Origin: Sphingopyxis lindanitolerans
Lineage (GTDB): Bacteria > Pseudomonadota > Alphaproteobacteria > Sphingomonadales > Sphingomonadaceae
Reading direction: 5' to 3'
DNA: 64,000 bases
Assembly (NCBI RefSeq): GCF_002993885.1
Contig: NZ_CM009578.1
Span: 3,987,569 to 4,051,568, forward strand
The notes beneath the pieces were generated by a model. It was not told the DNA's origin. It saw nothing but the letters and a program-made list of their open reading frames with translations, and ran no database searches. Below are positions 26,101-34,660 of the stretch, one piece after another. Made by a program: the position numbers and the translations under genes. Position 1 is the stretch's first letter, and every line of letters begins with the position of its first letter.

Positions 26101-27872
26101 CCGCATCGGCGGCCGCCGTCGAGGCAGAGGTCGCGCACCGGCTCGGGCAGGGCGATGCGCTGAGCGCCTTCGACTGCGCGGCGGCGGCGCGACGCGACGG
26201 GACCGAGAGTCCGCGGCTGCGCTATCTGATGGTGCGCGCGCTCGCGGCGTCGGGCGACAGCCTTGGTGCGATGCACTTTTACGAGCAACTCGGCCTGGCC
26301 GCGACCGGCGATGTCGACAGCCTGGCGCTTGCAGGGCGTATCTGGAAGGACGAAGCCTTCGATCATGACGACGCGCGGCGGGCGGCTTTTCTAAGGAAGG
26401 CCGCTGCCGCCTATGACCATGCGTTTCAGGTGTCAGGCGCGGATTTCCCGGCCATCAACGCGGCCAGCCTGTATGCGATGCTCGGCGAGCGCGAGCGCGC
26501 GGCGGCACTGGCGGAACCGATCGCCGCGAACGCCGCCGCCGGCAATTATTGGGACCAGGCGACGCTTGTCGAGGCGCTGTTGCTGCTCGGTCGCGGCGAG
26601 GAGGCGCTGGCCCAGGCGCGCGGCGCCGATGCGCAGGCGGGGACGCGCGCGGGCGACCGGGCCTCGACCTGCCGCCAGATCGCGCGGCTGGCGGCCAGCG
26701 GCGCGATCGATGGGGCTCATGCGACCGCCATCGCCGCGCTGCTCCGCCCCGCGCCCGTCGGCGTCTATTGCGGCCGCATGTTCCGCGCTGGCGGCGCGGG
26801 CGAGGCGAATGCGGCGAACGCGATCACCGAAGCGCTCGATGCGCAGCCGCTGTCGGCCTTGATCGGGCCGCTGGCGTGCGGCGCCGACATCTTGTTCGCC
26901 GAAGCCGCGCTCGACCGCGGCATCGACCTGACCATCGTCCTGCCCTTTGCCGAGGATGATTTCATCGCCCAGTCGGTCCAGTCGGGCGGCGCCGAGTGGC
27001 TCCCGCGTTATCGCCGCTGCCGCGACGGCGCCGCGATGGTCCATTTCGCGAGCCAAGCGGGTTATGTCAGCGACGATTGCCAGTTCATCCTCGGCTCGCA
27101 CACCGCGATGGGGCTCGCCAAGCTGCGCGCGCGCGAGCTCGAAACCGTGGCGATCCAGCTTGCGGTGGTCGACCCGGCGGTGGCTGCGCGCTCAGGCGCG
27201 CAGATCGCCGGGACCAATGCCGATATTGCGCTCTGGCAAGACGGGGGCGGGGAAACGCGGACGATTGCTGTCGGCGGCCTTGACCGCAATCTCGACTTTC
27301 CGCCCGCGCCGAAACCGCCCGAAGGCACGCAGCGCGGCCTTTATGCGATCCTGTTCGCCGACTTCGCGGGTTTCTCGAAACTCGGCGAGGCCGAACTTCC
27401 GGTGTTCGCGAGCGAGGTGATGGGCGGCATCGGGCGCATCCTCGATCAATTCGGCGACGCCGTGCTGTTCCGCAACACCTGGGGCGACGCGGTCTATGCG
27501 GTGATCGACAATCCGGCGACGGCGGCGCGGATCGCGCTCGCGATGCAGGAAAGGCTGAATGTCCTGCCCGCCGGGCTCGGGCTCGAGGGGCAAAAGGCGG
27601 GGATGCGCACAGGCATCCACTTCGGCCCGATCTATCGCGGGGTCGATCCGGTGGTCGGTAACGAGCTGTGGTACGGCACCGAGGTCACGCGCACCGCGCG
27701 GATCGAGCCGGTGACCCTGGTCGGACAGGTGTATTGCACCCAGCCGCTCGCCGCGATGCTCGCGCTCGAAAATGCGCGCGATTTCGACTGCGATTATGTC
27801 GGCAAGGTCGGACTCGCCAAGGATTATGGCGAACTGGCGCTCTATCGCCTGTCGCGTCGTTCAGGCGGCTGA
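26097..27872 (+). CDS. TPR / SLOG-like / class III nucleotide cyclase-domain protein
   Basis: 591 residues, soluble. Residues 1-210 are helical repeats resembling the TPR-type sensor region often found beside TIR and cyclase domains (INAASLYAMLG, YWDQATLVEALLLLGRGEEA). Residues ~219-345 look like a Rossmann/SLOG nucleotide-binding fold (VGVYCGRMF, GPLACGADILFAEAALDRG, VLPFAEDDF). Residues ~412-585 are a class III cyclase domain: metal ligands Asp422 (LFAD) and Asp464 (TWGD). The usual base-specifying Lys is Asn460, the partner Asp is Glu523, and the transition-state Asn appears as Thr531, with Arg535 kept. It may make an unusual nucleotide or be a binding-only domain. Coupled to the TIR gene. 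Confidence 0.8.
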   Translation: MTASAAAVEAEVAHRLGQGDALSAFDCAAAARRDGTESPRLRYLMVRALAASGDSLGAMHFYEQLGLAATGDVDSLALAGRIWKDEAFDHDDARRAAFLRKAAAAYDHAFQVSGADFPAINAASLYAMLGERERAAALAEPIAANAAAGNYWDQATLVEALLLLGRGEEALAQARGADAQAGTRAGDRASTCRQIARLAASGAIDGAHATAIAALLRPAPVGVYCGRMFRAGGAGEANAANAITEALDAQPLSALIGPLACGADILFAEAALDRGIDLTIVLPFAEDDFIAQSVQSGGAEWLPRYRRCRDGAAMVHFASQAGYVSDDCQFILGSHTAMGLAKLRARELETVAIQLAVVDPAVAARSGAQIAGTNADIALWQDGGGETRTIAVGGLDRNLDFPPAPKPPEGTQRGLYAILFADFAGFSKLGEAELPVFASEVMGGIGRILDQFGDAVLFRNTWGDAVYAVIDNPATAARIALAMQERLNVLPAGLGLEGQKAGMRTGIHFGPIYRGVDPVVGNELWYGTEVTRTARIEPVTLVGQVYCTQPLAAMLALENARDFDCDYVGKVGLAKDYGELALYRLSRRSGG

Positions 27873-29162
27873 TGGCGCGCGCAGCCGCGCGATGAAGAAG
27901 CCGTCGAGCCCGCCCGCGTCGGCGAGCATTCCGGGAAGCGTGCGGACGAAACCGCTGTCGTCGGGGATGATGCCGGCGGGCAGTTCCTCGGGCGTTACCG
28001 GATCGATGGTCCAATCGCGATGCCAGTCGAGAAAGGCGGCGACCTGGTCCTCTCCCTCGGCGCGCTCGAGCGAGCAGGTCGCATAGAGCAAAGTGCCGCC
28101 GGGCGTGACCCATTGTGCGGCGCGGGCGAGCAATTCGCCCTGCAATTCCGCCAACTCGTCAATCTGGCGCGGCTCGATCCGGTGCAGCACATCGGGGTGG
28201 CGGCGGAAAATGCCGGTTGCCGAGCAGGGCGCGTCGAGCAGGACGGCTTCGGCCGATGCGTCGGGCTCCCATGTACGGATATCGCCCTGCACGACGTCGG
28301 CGGAGAGGGCGGTGCGCGCCAGATTGTCCGAAAGGCGCTCCAGCCGCTTCGCGCTCGAATCGACGGCGACGACGTCCCAGCCCGCCGCTGCCAATTGCAT
28401 CGTCTTGCCGCCCGGTGCGGCGCAGAGGTCGAGCAGCCGACGCCCGTTCCCCGCACCGAGCAGCCGCGCGGGGAGGCTGGCCGCGAGATCCTGCACCCAC
28501 CATCCGCCCTCGCGGAATCCGGGCATCGCCTCGATCGCCTGGCCGCGCGGCAGGCGGCGATGCAGCGGGGCGAGCACGGCCGCATCGGCCCATTCCTCGT
28601 CGCCTGGTTCGGCCGCAAAGCTGAGGTCGATCGGCGGCGGCCCGCTCCATGCCGCGGCCGCGGCGGCGACGATGGCATCGCCCCATTGATCGGCCCAGCG
28701 CTCGGCGACCGCTTCGGGCAGGTTGGCGCTTTCGGGCAGGCTCCACTCCTCCTGCTGGGCGCGCGACAGGAGCGCGTGAACGAGGCGGCGCGGGCCGCCC
28801 GCGACGAGCGGAAGGGCGGTGGACACCACGGCGTGCGGCGAAGTCTTGAGGATGAGCAATTGCGCCAGCGCCAGCCGCAGCACCGTGCGCGACTTCACAT
28901 CATCGGCCAACACCTGCGACGTCGCGCCATCGATCAGCGCGTCGATGTCCCCCATCCAGCGCAAGGTTTCGGATGCGATGGCGATCGCGAACGCCCGGTC
29001 GGCGGGCGGCAAGCCCTGCGTTGCGGCGTGCGCGGCGATGTCGAGCGGGTCGCCGCGGCGCAGAACGGCGTCGAGCAGGCGAAGCGCGGCGCGCCGCGAT
29101 GCCGTGCCCGGCGGATCGGCTTCAGCGGGTCCGCGCCCCCGGCGAGGGCGACGATCAGCCAT
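27861..29162 (-). CDS. rsmB: RsmB/NOP-family rRNA (cytosine-C5) methyltransferase
   Basis: 433 residues. N-terminal NusB-like RNA-binding domain (about 20-150: AALRLLDAVLRRGDP, FAIAIASETLRW), then a SAM-dependent methyltransferase with LCAAPGGKT, the DAPCSATG catalytic motif and YATCSLE, both cysteines present. RsmB methylates C967 of 16S rRNA; other C5 positions are possible for NOP-family members. Its last 12 bases overlap the end of the convergent cyclase gene. No neighbour in the ribosome pathway. Confidence 0.93.
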   Translation of the reverse strand: MADRRPRRGRGPAEADPPGTASRRAALRLLDAVLRRGDPLDIAAHAATQGLPPADRAFAIAIASETLRWMGDIDALIDGATSQVLADDVKSRTVLRLALAQLLILKTSPHAVVSTALPLVAGGPRRLVHALLSRAQQEEWSLPESANLPEAVAERWADQWGDAIVAAAAAAWSGPPPIDLSFAAEPGDEEWADAAVLAPLHRRLPRGQAIEAMPGFREGGWWVQDLAASLPARLLGAGNGRRLLDLCAAPGGKTMQLAAAGWDVVAVDSSAKRLERLSDNLARTALSADVVQGDIRTWEPDASAEAVLLDAPCSATGIFRRHPDVLHRIEPRQIDELAELQGELLARAAQWVTPGGTLLYATCSLERAEGEDQVAAFLDWHRDWTIDPVTPEELPAGIIPDDSGFVRTLPGMLADAGGLDGFFIARLRAPSAA

Positions 29163-29208
29163 GGAGGTGGTTGGCGAAAGGCAAGGGATATCCTATGGCG
29201 GTTCGATC

Positions 29209-29418
29209 ATGACCGGAAGCAGCACATCGAACGATATGGGCGGGACTCGCCGAGCGACCCAGCGCCCGGCGCATATCAGGCCGCCCGTCCATTGGACGAA
29301 CAGTCCGCTGCCGCAGCCCGAGCCGATGCGCGAAGACCGGGCCGAGGATCAGCCCGGAGGGCGCGACCCGGTGCGCTATGGCGACTGGGAGCTTAAAGGC
29401 CTCGCGATCGATTTCTGA
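29209..29418 (+). CDS. SDHAF4 / DUF1674 succinate dehydrogenase assembly factor
   Basis: 69 residues. The C-terminus RDPVRYGDWELKGLAIDF is the DUF1674/SDHAF4 signature; the rest is disordered and Pro/Arg-rich as usual. SDHAF4 helps insert flavin into, or protects, the SdhA subunit. The start is uncertain: ATG 29209 is used; an ATG at 29161 would overlap the rsmB start and has no ribosome-binding site. Divergent from rsmB by 46 bases, and converging on cytochrome b561 with a hairpin between. Confidence 0.85.
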   Translation: MTGSSTSNDMGGTRRATQRPAHIRPPVHWTNSPLPQPEPMREDRAEDQPGGRDPVRYGDWELKGLAIDF

Positions 29419-29419
29419 A

Positions 29420-29442
29420 CTTTTGGCGCGAGGCGTCAAAAG
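29420..29442. terminator. hairpin across the convergent gene ends
   Basis: Ten-bp stem CTTTTGGCGC / GCGTCAAAAG (one G-U) with a GAG loop; it starts two bases after the SDHAF4 stop and contains the cytochrome b561 stop codon. Bidirectional terminator by position; no long T-run. Confidence 0.5.
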
Positions 29443-29990
29443 GGGTTCATCCGCGACAACTGCCGGTTCCGGTCGATGAACTGATGCTTCACCACCGCCA
29501 GCAGATGGATGACGACGAGCGCGAGCATGGTCAGGCCCATCACCTCGTGCCGTTCGTGCATCACATCGGCGAACGCCTTGTCGGGTGCGGCGATCGGCGG
29601 AATCGTGAACAGGCCGAAAATATCGACCGGGCTGCCCGCCGCCGACATCCAGACCCATCCCGACAAAGGCAGCAGGATCAGCAGCGCGTAGAATAGGAAA
29701 TGCACGACCCGGCTCGTCCATTTTTCCCATGAAGGCGTGTTCGCGGGGAGCGGCGGCGCCCGGTGGCCGAGGCGCCACAGGATACGCAGAAGCGTCAGCA
29801 TGAGAATTGTTATGCCAATCGCCTTGTGAATCCCCATCGCCGCGTGGTGCGTCTCGCGCGGCAGACCTTCAGTCAGCATGGCGAGGCCGATATTGGTGAT
29901 CACCGCGAGGCCGATCAGCCAGTGCAGCCATATGGCCACCTTCGTATAGCGCGGATCGGCGGTGGTTCCGGCGGCGACGATGGTGGCCAT
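29436..29990 (-). CDS. cytochrome b561 family protein
   Basis: 184 residues, four membrane helices. Haem-ligand histidines are visible in KVAIWLHWLIG, MGIHKAIG, RVVHFLFY and VVIHLLAVVKHQF, the CybB/YceJ pattern. These are inner-membrane b-type cytochromes, likely passing electrons from quinol. It is 11 bases upstream of the SapC gene in the other direction of reading (SapC follows it upstream on the same strand), so the SapC and b561 genes probably share a transcript. Confidence 0.93.
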   Translation of the reverse strand: MATIVAAGTTADPRYTKVAIWLHWLIGLAVITNIGLAMLTEGLPRETHHAAMGIHKAIGITILMLTLLRILWRLGHRAPPLPANTPSWEKWTSRVVHFLFYALLILLPLSGWVWMSAAGSPVDIFGLFTIPPIAAPDKAFADVMHERHEVMGLTMLALVVIHLLAVVKHQFIDRNRQLSRMNPF

Positions 29991-30001
29991 ATCTATTCCT
30001 A

Positions 30002-30778
30002 TCAGACCGCCGGAACCTGGATCAGTTCGGGCACCTTACCCGCCTTCACCTGCTCGGCGAAGACTTCGCGCATCAGTTGAAGCGAAAAGAGGTGGGCGAA
30101 GACCAGGCCGAGAATACCGTTCTGCATCATCTTGCGGAGCACATCGCCGCGCAGGTCGCGCAGCTTGTTCTCGTCGACCATCTGGAAACCGCGATAGACA
30201 TAGGGCTTGTCGCTGCCCTCGGGCTGGATCGCGACTTCGCCGTCCATCAGCAGGTCGGCCTTCTTGAGCTCTTCCATGAAAAACCCGGTGCGCTGGCCCG
30301 CTTCCTCGAAATTCTTGCAGAATTCGAGGATGGCGTTGACCGGCTCGGTCGGCTTGCCATCTTCGAACAAGACGTCGCCGTCCTCATATTTGCCGATCGC
30401 GGCCGACGTCGGGTCGAAGCACAGCGACAGATCCTCGCTGTCGGGGGTGAGCCGCGCGAGGAGGAAGGGATAGCGGCGGATATAGGCCGGGACATAGACC
30501 GGGTTGAGCAGCTTGCCGTCGCTGTCGACGAAGGTGTTCACGCCTTCGTTGAGGCCCATCAGCGCCAGCGGCACCGGATTCTCGCCCGCCGAAAAGACGA
30601 TTGGATAGAAACGGCATGCCGACACGAACTCGTCCGAGGTCAGCGGCACCGCATGCTGGTTGACGAGAAATCCCGCATTGTCGAGCGGGCGGGCACGGAA
30701 ATCGGCATGATCGACGCTCGAAAGCGGAACCAGATCATTATAGAAAATCGGCAGATTGTTGGCGGGCGCGGTGGCCAT
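30002..30778 (-). CDS. SapC family protein
   Basis: 258 residues. FYNDLVPLSSVDHADFR at the N-terminus, FPIVF-like FYPIVFSAGE, YIRRYPFLLA and CFDPTSAAIG are conserved blocks of the SapC family (PF07277). SapC was named after a gene in the Campylobacter S-layer locus; in Sphingomonadales and Caulobacter it often sits beside tryptophan-halogenase or TonB-receptor genes, which are not present here. Function is unknown. The ATG at 30778 gives the family's usual N-terminus. Confidence 0.9.
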   Translation of the reverse strand: MATAPANNLPIFYNDLVPLSSVDHADFRARPLDNAGFLVNQHAVPLTSDEFVSACRFYPIVFSAGENPVPLALMGLNEGVNTFVDSDGKLLNPVYVPAYIRRYPFLLARLTPDSEDLSLCFDPTSAAIGKYEDGDVLFEDGKPTEPVNAILEFCKNFEEAGQRTGFFMEELKKADLLMDGEVAIQPEGSDKPYVYRGFQMVDENKLRDLRGDVLRKMMQNGILGLVFAHLFSLQLMREVFAEQVKAGKVPELIQVPAV

Positions 30779-30891
30779 GGCGAAACTCCGGATCGTGCGC
30801 CCCGAGGGTGTCGAGGCAAAAGGACTGATGGCGCGCCATATTGGCAGGTGCAGCGCGGCGCAAGGGGCGATGGTGCGGGGCGGCGTCGCAA

Positions 30892-32316
30892 TCAGCCGAT
30901 CAGTTTCCCCGGATTGAACAATCCGGCGGGGTCGAGTCCCGTCTTGATTCCGTGGAGCGCAGCCAGCCGCGCCGGACTGTCGAGTTCGGCCAATATGTCG
31001 CGCTTCAACTGCCCGATGCCATGCTCGGCCGAAATCGAACCGCCGAGTTCGACGACATGGGCGTAGACGAGCCGGCTCGCCGCCGCGCCATGTTCGGCGA
31101 GCCACGCGGCGCCGTCGGCGCGTTCGGGCGGCTGGACATGATAATGGATGTTGCCGTCGCCCAGATGTCCGAACGAAGCGGTACGGATGCCCGGAAAGAC
31201 GGCGGCGAGCCGGGCAGGGTTATCGGCGATGAAGCGCGGCATCAGGTCGACCGGAACGCTGATATCATGCTGCAACGCCGGGCCTTCGGCGCGCTCGGCC
31301 TCCGAGATGGAATCGCGAAGGCGCCAGAAATCCTCGCTTTCCCGGTCGTTCTTTGCCAGTGCGACATCGTGGATCAGGTCGGCGTCCAGCGCCGCCGCCA
31401 GTTCGCGTTCCAGCTGTTCGCCGAGCGCGGAGGAATCGTCCCCCGCCAGCTCGACAAGCGCATACCATGGGCTGGGTTGGGCGAGCGGACGGCGGGTCTG
31501 GGGAATGTGGCGCAGCACCGCGTCGAGGACCGGGTTCGACACGATCTCGAACCCTTCGAGCGCGTCGCCGAGCGCCGCGTCGAGGCGGCGGAGCAGCAAC
31601 AGCGCGGCGTCGGGCGAATCGAGACCGATCCAGGCCGTCTGGCGCGCCGCGCTGGCGGGAACGAGGTGCAGGCTCGCCGCGGTCACCACCCCCAGCGTGC
31701 CTTCGGCACCGCAGAACAGATGGCGCAGATCATAGCCGCGATTATCCTTCTTGAGCGGCGCGAGTCCCTCGAAGATGCGGCCGTCAGGCAGCACCGCCTC
31801 GATCCCCGCGACGAGTGCGCGCATCGTGCCGTGGCGCAGCACCTGGGTTCCGCCCGCGTTGGTCGAGACGAGCCCGCCGACCGTCGCCGACCCCTTGCCG
31901 CCCAGCGTCAGCGGGAAACGCAGCCCTTTGTCGAGTACGGTGTGGTGAAGATTTTCGAGGATGACGCCCGCTTCGGCGACGACGATCCGGGCCGTCGTGT
32001 CGAGCGTCCGGATCCGGTTCATGCGCCGCAGGCTCAGCAGCAATTGCTGCCCCGACGCATCGGGCGTCGCGCCGCCGACCATGCCGCTGTTGCCCCCCTG
32101 CGGGACGAGCGCGACGCCTTCGGCTGCGCAGAGGCCGACCACCGCGGCGACCTCCGCAGTGGTCGCGGGCGACAGCATGGCGGCTGCTTGCCCGTGATAT
32201 TTGCCGCGCCAGTCGGTAAGCCACGGCGCCAGGACGTCGGGCTCGGTGCTGAAACCCTTTGGTCCCAAAAGCTCGGCGAGCTTCGCGAGCAGCGCGGGAG
32301 AAGGGGGATGCGGCAT
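30892..32316 (-). CDS. FAD-linked oxidase (D-2-hydroxyacid dehydrogenase type)
   Basis: 474 residues. PCMH-type FAD domain with VPQGGNSGMVGG (pyrophosphate binding), LGGKGSATVGGLVSTNAGG and GAEGTLGVVTA; C-terminal FAD-oxidase domain with SFGHLGDGNIHYHV and SAEHGIG, the metal/hydroxyacid site of D-lactate and D-2-hydroxyglutarate dehydrogenases. It likely oxidises a D-2-hydroxyacid and passes electrons to quinone or ETF. CGGAG is eight bases before the ATG at 32316, which fixes the start over an open upstream extension. Confidence 0.92.
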   Translation of the reverse strand: MPHPPSPALLAKLAELLGPKGFSTEPDVLAPWLTDWRGKYHGQAAAMLSPATTAEVAAVVGLCAAEGVALVPQGGNSGMVGGATPDASGQQLLLSLRRMNRIRTLDTTARIVVAEAGVILENLHHTVLDKGLRFPLTLGGKGSATVGGLVSTNAGGTQVLRHGTMRALVAGIEAVLPDGRIFEGLAPLKKDNRGYDLRHLFCGAEGTLGVVTAASLHLVPASAARQTAWIGLDSPDAALLLLRRLDAALGDALEGFEIVSNPVLDAVLRHIPQTRRPLAQPSPWYALVELAGDDSSALGEQLERELAAALDADLIHDVALAKNDRESEDFWRLRDSISEAERAEGPALQHDISVPVDLMPRFIADNPARLAAVFPGIRTASFGHLGDGNIHYHVQPPERADGAAWLAEHGAAASRLVYAHVVELGGSISAEHGIGQLKRDILAELDSPARLAALHGIKTGLDPAGLFNPGKLIG

Positions 32317-32499
32317 GGCGGAACTCCGGAAAATCGATATCGGCCGACCATAGGGGTCTCGACAGCAATTCATTTGATGTTCAATCAGGGGCGTTAAAGG
32401 GGGCGATGGACGATTGACGGCTTTTCGTCCAGCATCGAAGCGGGAGTTGCGGGTGGACATCATCTTCTGTCAGGGCGCCGGAAGGACGGCAGCGCAGCC

Positions 32500-33030
32500 G
32501 TGCTGACCCTCGCCGCCCTGCTGGCGATGATCTGGGCGCCCGCCGCGGACACGGCGATGTCGTCGACTCCGCCCGAACCCCTCGTCACCCTGTCGATTCC
32601 GGCGCCGGGGGAGTCGACCGCGGGCTTTTGGCAGATGGTGATCGAGCAGCGGCTGATCATCCGTGTTCCGGCGCAGCGCTCGCCGCTGAACAATTTTTCC
32701 GCCGCTCCTGCGCCTCAGGCGCGGACTCGGCAGATTCCGGTCGAGTGGAAGGAAAAAAAGGCCCCGAAATGCGTCGCCATGCGGAATATCATGGGGATGC
32801 AGGCGACCGAGCATGACAGCATCGACCTGATCACGCGCCAGAGGCAGCGCCTGCGCGCCGAGCTTAACCGCGGGTGCCGCGGGCTCGATTTCTACGCGGG
32901 CTTCTATATGCAAGGCACCAAGGATGGGCAGCTTTGCGAGGATCGGGACGAGATTCACGCCCGAACTGGCGCCAAATGCCAGATCAAGAAATTCCGCCTG
33001 CTGGTTCCCGTCGTGCGCGACGACGATTGA
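32500..33030 (+). CDS. hypothetical exported protein
   Basis: 176 residues from a GTG at 32500; no family recognised. The N-terminus is a plausible signal peptide (MLTLAALLAMIWAPAADTA), then a Pro-rich region. The second half, from about residue 85, has three cysteines (KCVAM, RGCRG, QLCED) and a fourth in AKCQIKKFRLLVPVV, so a disulphide-bonded periplasmic or surface protein is likely. Similar small proteins occur in Sphingomonadales. GGAAGGA is 13 bases upstream, a long spacing, so the start may be wrong. No ATG is in frame before the domain. Confidence 0.6.
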   Translation: MLTLAALLAMIWAPAADTAMSSTPPEPLVTLSIPAPGESTAGFWQMVIEQRLIIRVPAQRSPLNNFSAAPAPQARTRQIPVEWKEKKAPKCVAMRNIMGMQATEHDSIDLITRQRQRLRAELNRGCRGLDFYAGFYMQGTKDGQLCEDRDEIHARTGAKCQIKKFRLLVPVVRDDD

Positions 33031-33143
33031 TCGCGGCAATCAACGCCTTTCCTTGACTTTTCGTCCCCACTTCCGCAAGGGCGCCGCAGCGATGGCGCTC
33101 GCGGGTCGCCGTGCTGAACCCTTTTTCCGGACACTTTGCCCTT

Positions 33144-34541
33144 ATGAAATTTGCCGACCTCGGCCTTTCCGATGAACTTTTGCGTGCCGTGACCGAGTCG
33201 GGCTATGACGAGCCGACGCCGATCCAGGCTGGCGCGATCCCTTCGGTGCTGATGATGCGCGACATGATCGGCATCGCGCAGACAGGGACGGGCAAGACCG
33301 CGTCCTTCGTGCTGCCGATGATCGACATTCTCGCCCACGGCCGTGCTCGCGCGCGGATGCCGCGCTCGCTCATCCTCGAGCCGACGCGCGAATTGGCGGC
33401 GCAAGTCGCGGAGAATTTTGAAAATTACGGCAAGTATCACAAGCTGTCGATGGCGCTGCTGATCGGCGGCGTGCAGATGGGCGATCAGGTCAAGGCGCTC
33501 GAAAAGGGCGTCGACGTTCTCATCGCGACACCGGGCCGCCTGATGGATCTGTTCGAGCGCGGCAAGATCCTGCTCACCGGTTGCAATCTGCTCGTGATCG
33601 ACGAAGCCGACCGCATGCTCGACATGGGCTTCATCCCCGATATCGAAAATATCTGCACCAAGCTGCCGGCGAATCGCCAGACGCTGCTTTTTTCGGCGAC
33701 GATGCCGCCGCCGATCAAGAAGCTGGCGGACAAGTTCCTCTCGAATCCGAAAACGATCGAGGTCGCGCGTCCGGCAAGCCGCAACGAGAATATCGAGCAA
33801 TTCGTGGTCAAGACGTCGGAGCGCGGCAAGCGCGACACGGTTCGCGCCCTGATCGAATCCGAGAACGTCGGCACCGCGATCATCTTTTGCAACCGCAAGA
33901 CGACGGTGCGCGACCTCGCGAAATCGCTTCAGCGTTACGGCTACAAGGCCGGTGAAATCCACGGCGACATGGACCAGTCGAGCCGCATCGCCGAACTCGA
34001 CCGCTTCAAGGCGGGGACGATCAACATATTGGTCGCATCGGACGTCGCCGCGCGCGGGCTCGACGTAAAGGGCGTCAGCCACGTCTTCAATTTCGATGCG
34101 CCCTGGCACCCCGACGACTATGTCCACCGCATCGGCCGCACGGGCCGCGCGGGCGCTCAGGGCAGGGCCTTCACGCTGGTGACACCGTCGGACGACGAAG
34201 CGATCGACAATATCCAGAAGCTGACCGGCTACCAAATCCCGGTTCACGGCACGGGCAAGGCTGCGGATGCGCGGCCCGAGCGCGAAAACGACGAGCAGCG
34301 CGAACCGCGACGCGGTGCCCGCTCCGAACGCGGACGTCGTTCGGAACCGAAGGGCGACAAGGAGCCTAAGCGCGCCGAGAAGCCGGCGAAGCCGGCGAAG
34401 CCTGCGCCGGCACCCGCATCGGCGCCGAAGAAGGCCGAAAGCCGCAAGCCCGCGCCGGCGTCGCGGCAGGACGATGACGGTCCCGACGATGGCTGGAACG
34501 GTCCGATGCCGGGATTCCTGTCGGTCGGTTTCGGGAACTGA
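33144..34541 (+). CDS. DEAD-box ATP-dependent RNA helicase (RhlE-like)
   Basis: 465 residues. Q motif (PTPIQAGAIP), Walker A AQTGTGKT with Lys51, PTRELA, DEAD at 153-156, SAT, and the second RecA domain ending in HRIGRTGRAG. A basic, Pro-Ala-Lys-rich low-complexity tail from about residue 375 (KPAKPAKPAPAPASAPKK) is typical of RhlE-type helicases acting in ribosome assembly or RNA decay. The ATG at 33144 gives the canonical start FADLGLSDELL; an in-frame start at 33111 adds 11 unsupported residues. Confidence 0.96.
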   Translation: MKFADLGLSDELLRAVTESGYDEPTPIQAGAIPSVLMMRDMIGIAQTGTGKTASFVLPMIDILAHGRARARMPRSLILEPTRELAAQVAENFENYGKYHKLSMALLIGGVQMGDQVKALEKGVDVLIATPGRLMDLFERGKILLTGCNLLVIDEADRMLDMGFIPDIENICTKLPANRQTLLFSATMPPPIKKLADKFLSNPKTIEVARPASRNENIEQFVVKTSERGKRDTVRALIESENVGTAIIFCNRKTTVRDLAKSLQRYGYKAGEIHGDMDQSSRIAELDRFKAGTINILVASDVAARGLDVKGVSHVFNFDAPWHPDDYVHRIGRTGRAGAQGRAFTLVTPSDDEAIDNIQKLTGYQIPVHGTGKAADARPERENDEQREPRRGARSERGRRSEPKGDKEPKRAEKPAKPAKPAPAPASAPKKAESRKPAPASRQDDDGPDDGWNGPMPGFLSVGFGN

Positions 34542-34545
34542 CATG

Positions 34546-34639
34546 GCCGTCGCCCCCGCGAAGGCGGGGGCCGCAATCGGCCTTGCTCTCCATCGCTGCG
34601 GAAACTGACAGCGGCCCCCGCCTTCGCGGGGGCGACGGC
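34546..34639. repeat. palindromic repeat, family D (complete copy)
   Basis: Arms at 34546-34574 and 34611-34639 are perfect 29-base inverted copies around the core CCCCCGCGAAGGCGGGGG, with a 36-base spacer. It begins five bases after the helicase stop. Relatives are at 42108-42137 and 50155-50269. Confidence 0.92.
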
Positions 34640-34660
34640 TGTCAATGGACGCGCCTTGCT

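Noticed and set aside
24952..27872. Calling the TIR/cyclase pair a Pycsar system outright
   Set aside because: Pycsar TIR effectors carry a cyclic-nucleotide-binding domain, which I cannot see here, and the cyclase residues differ.
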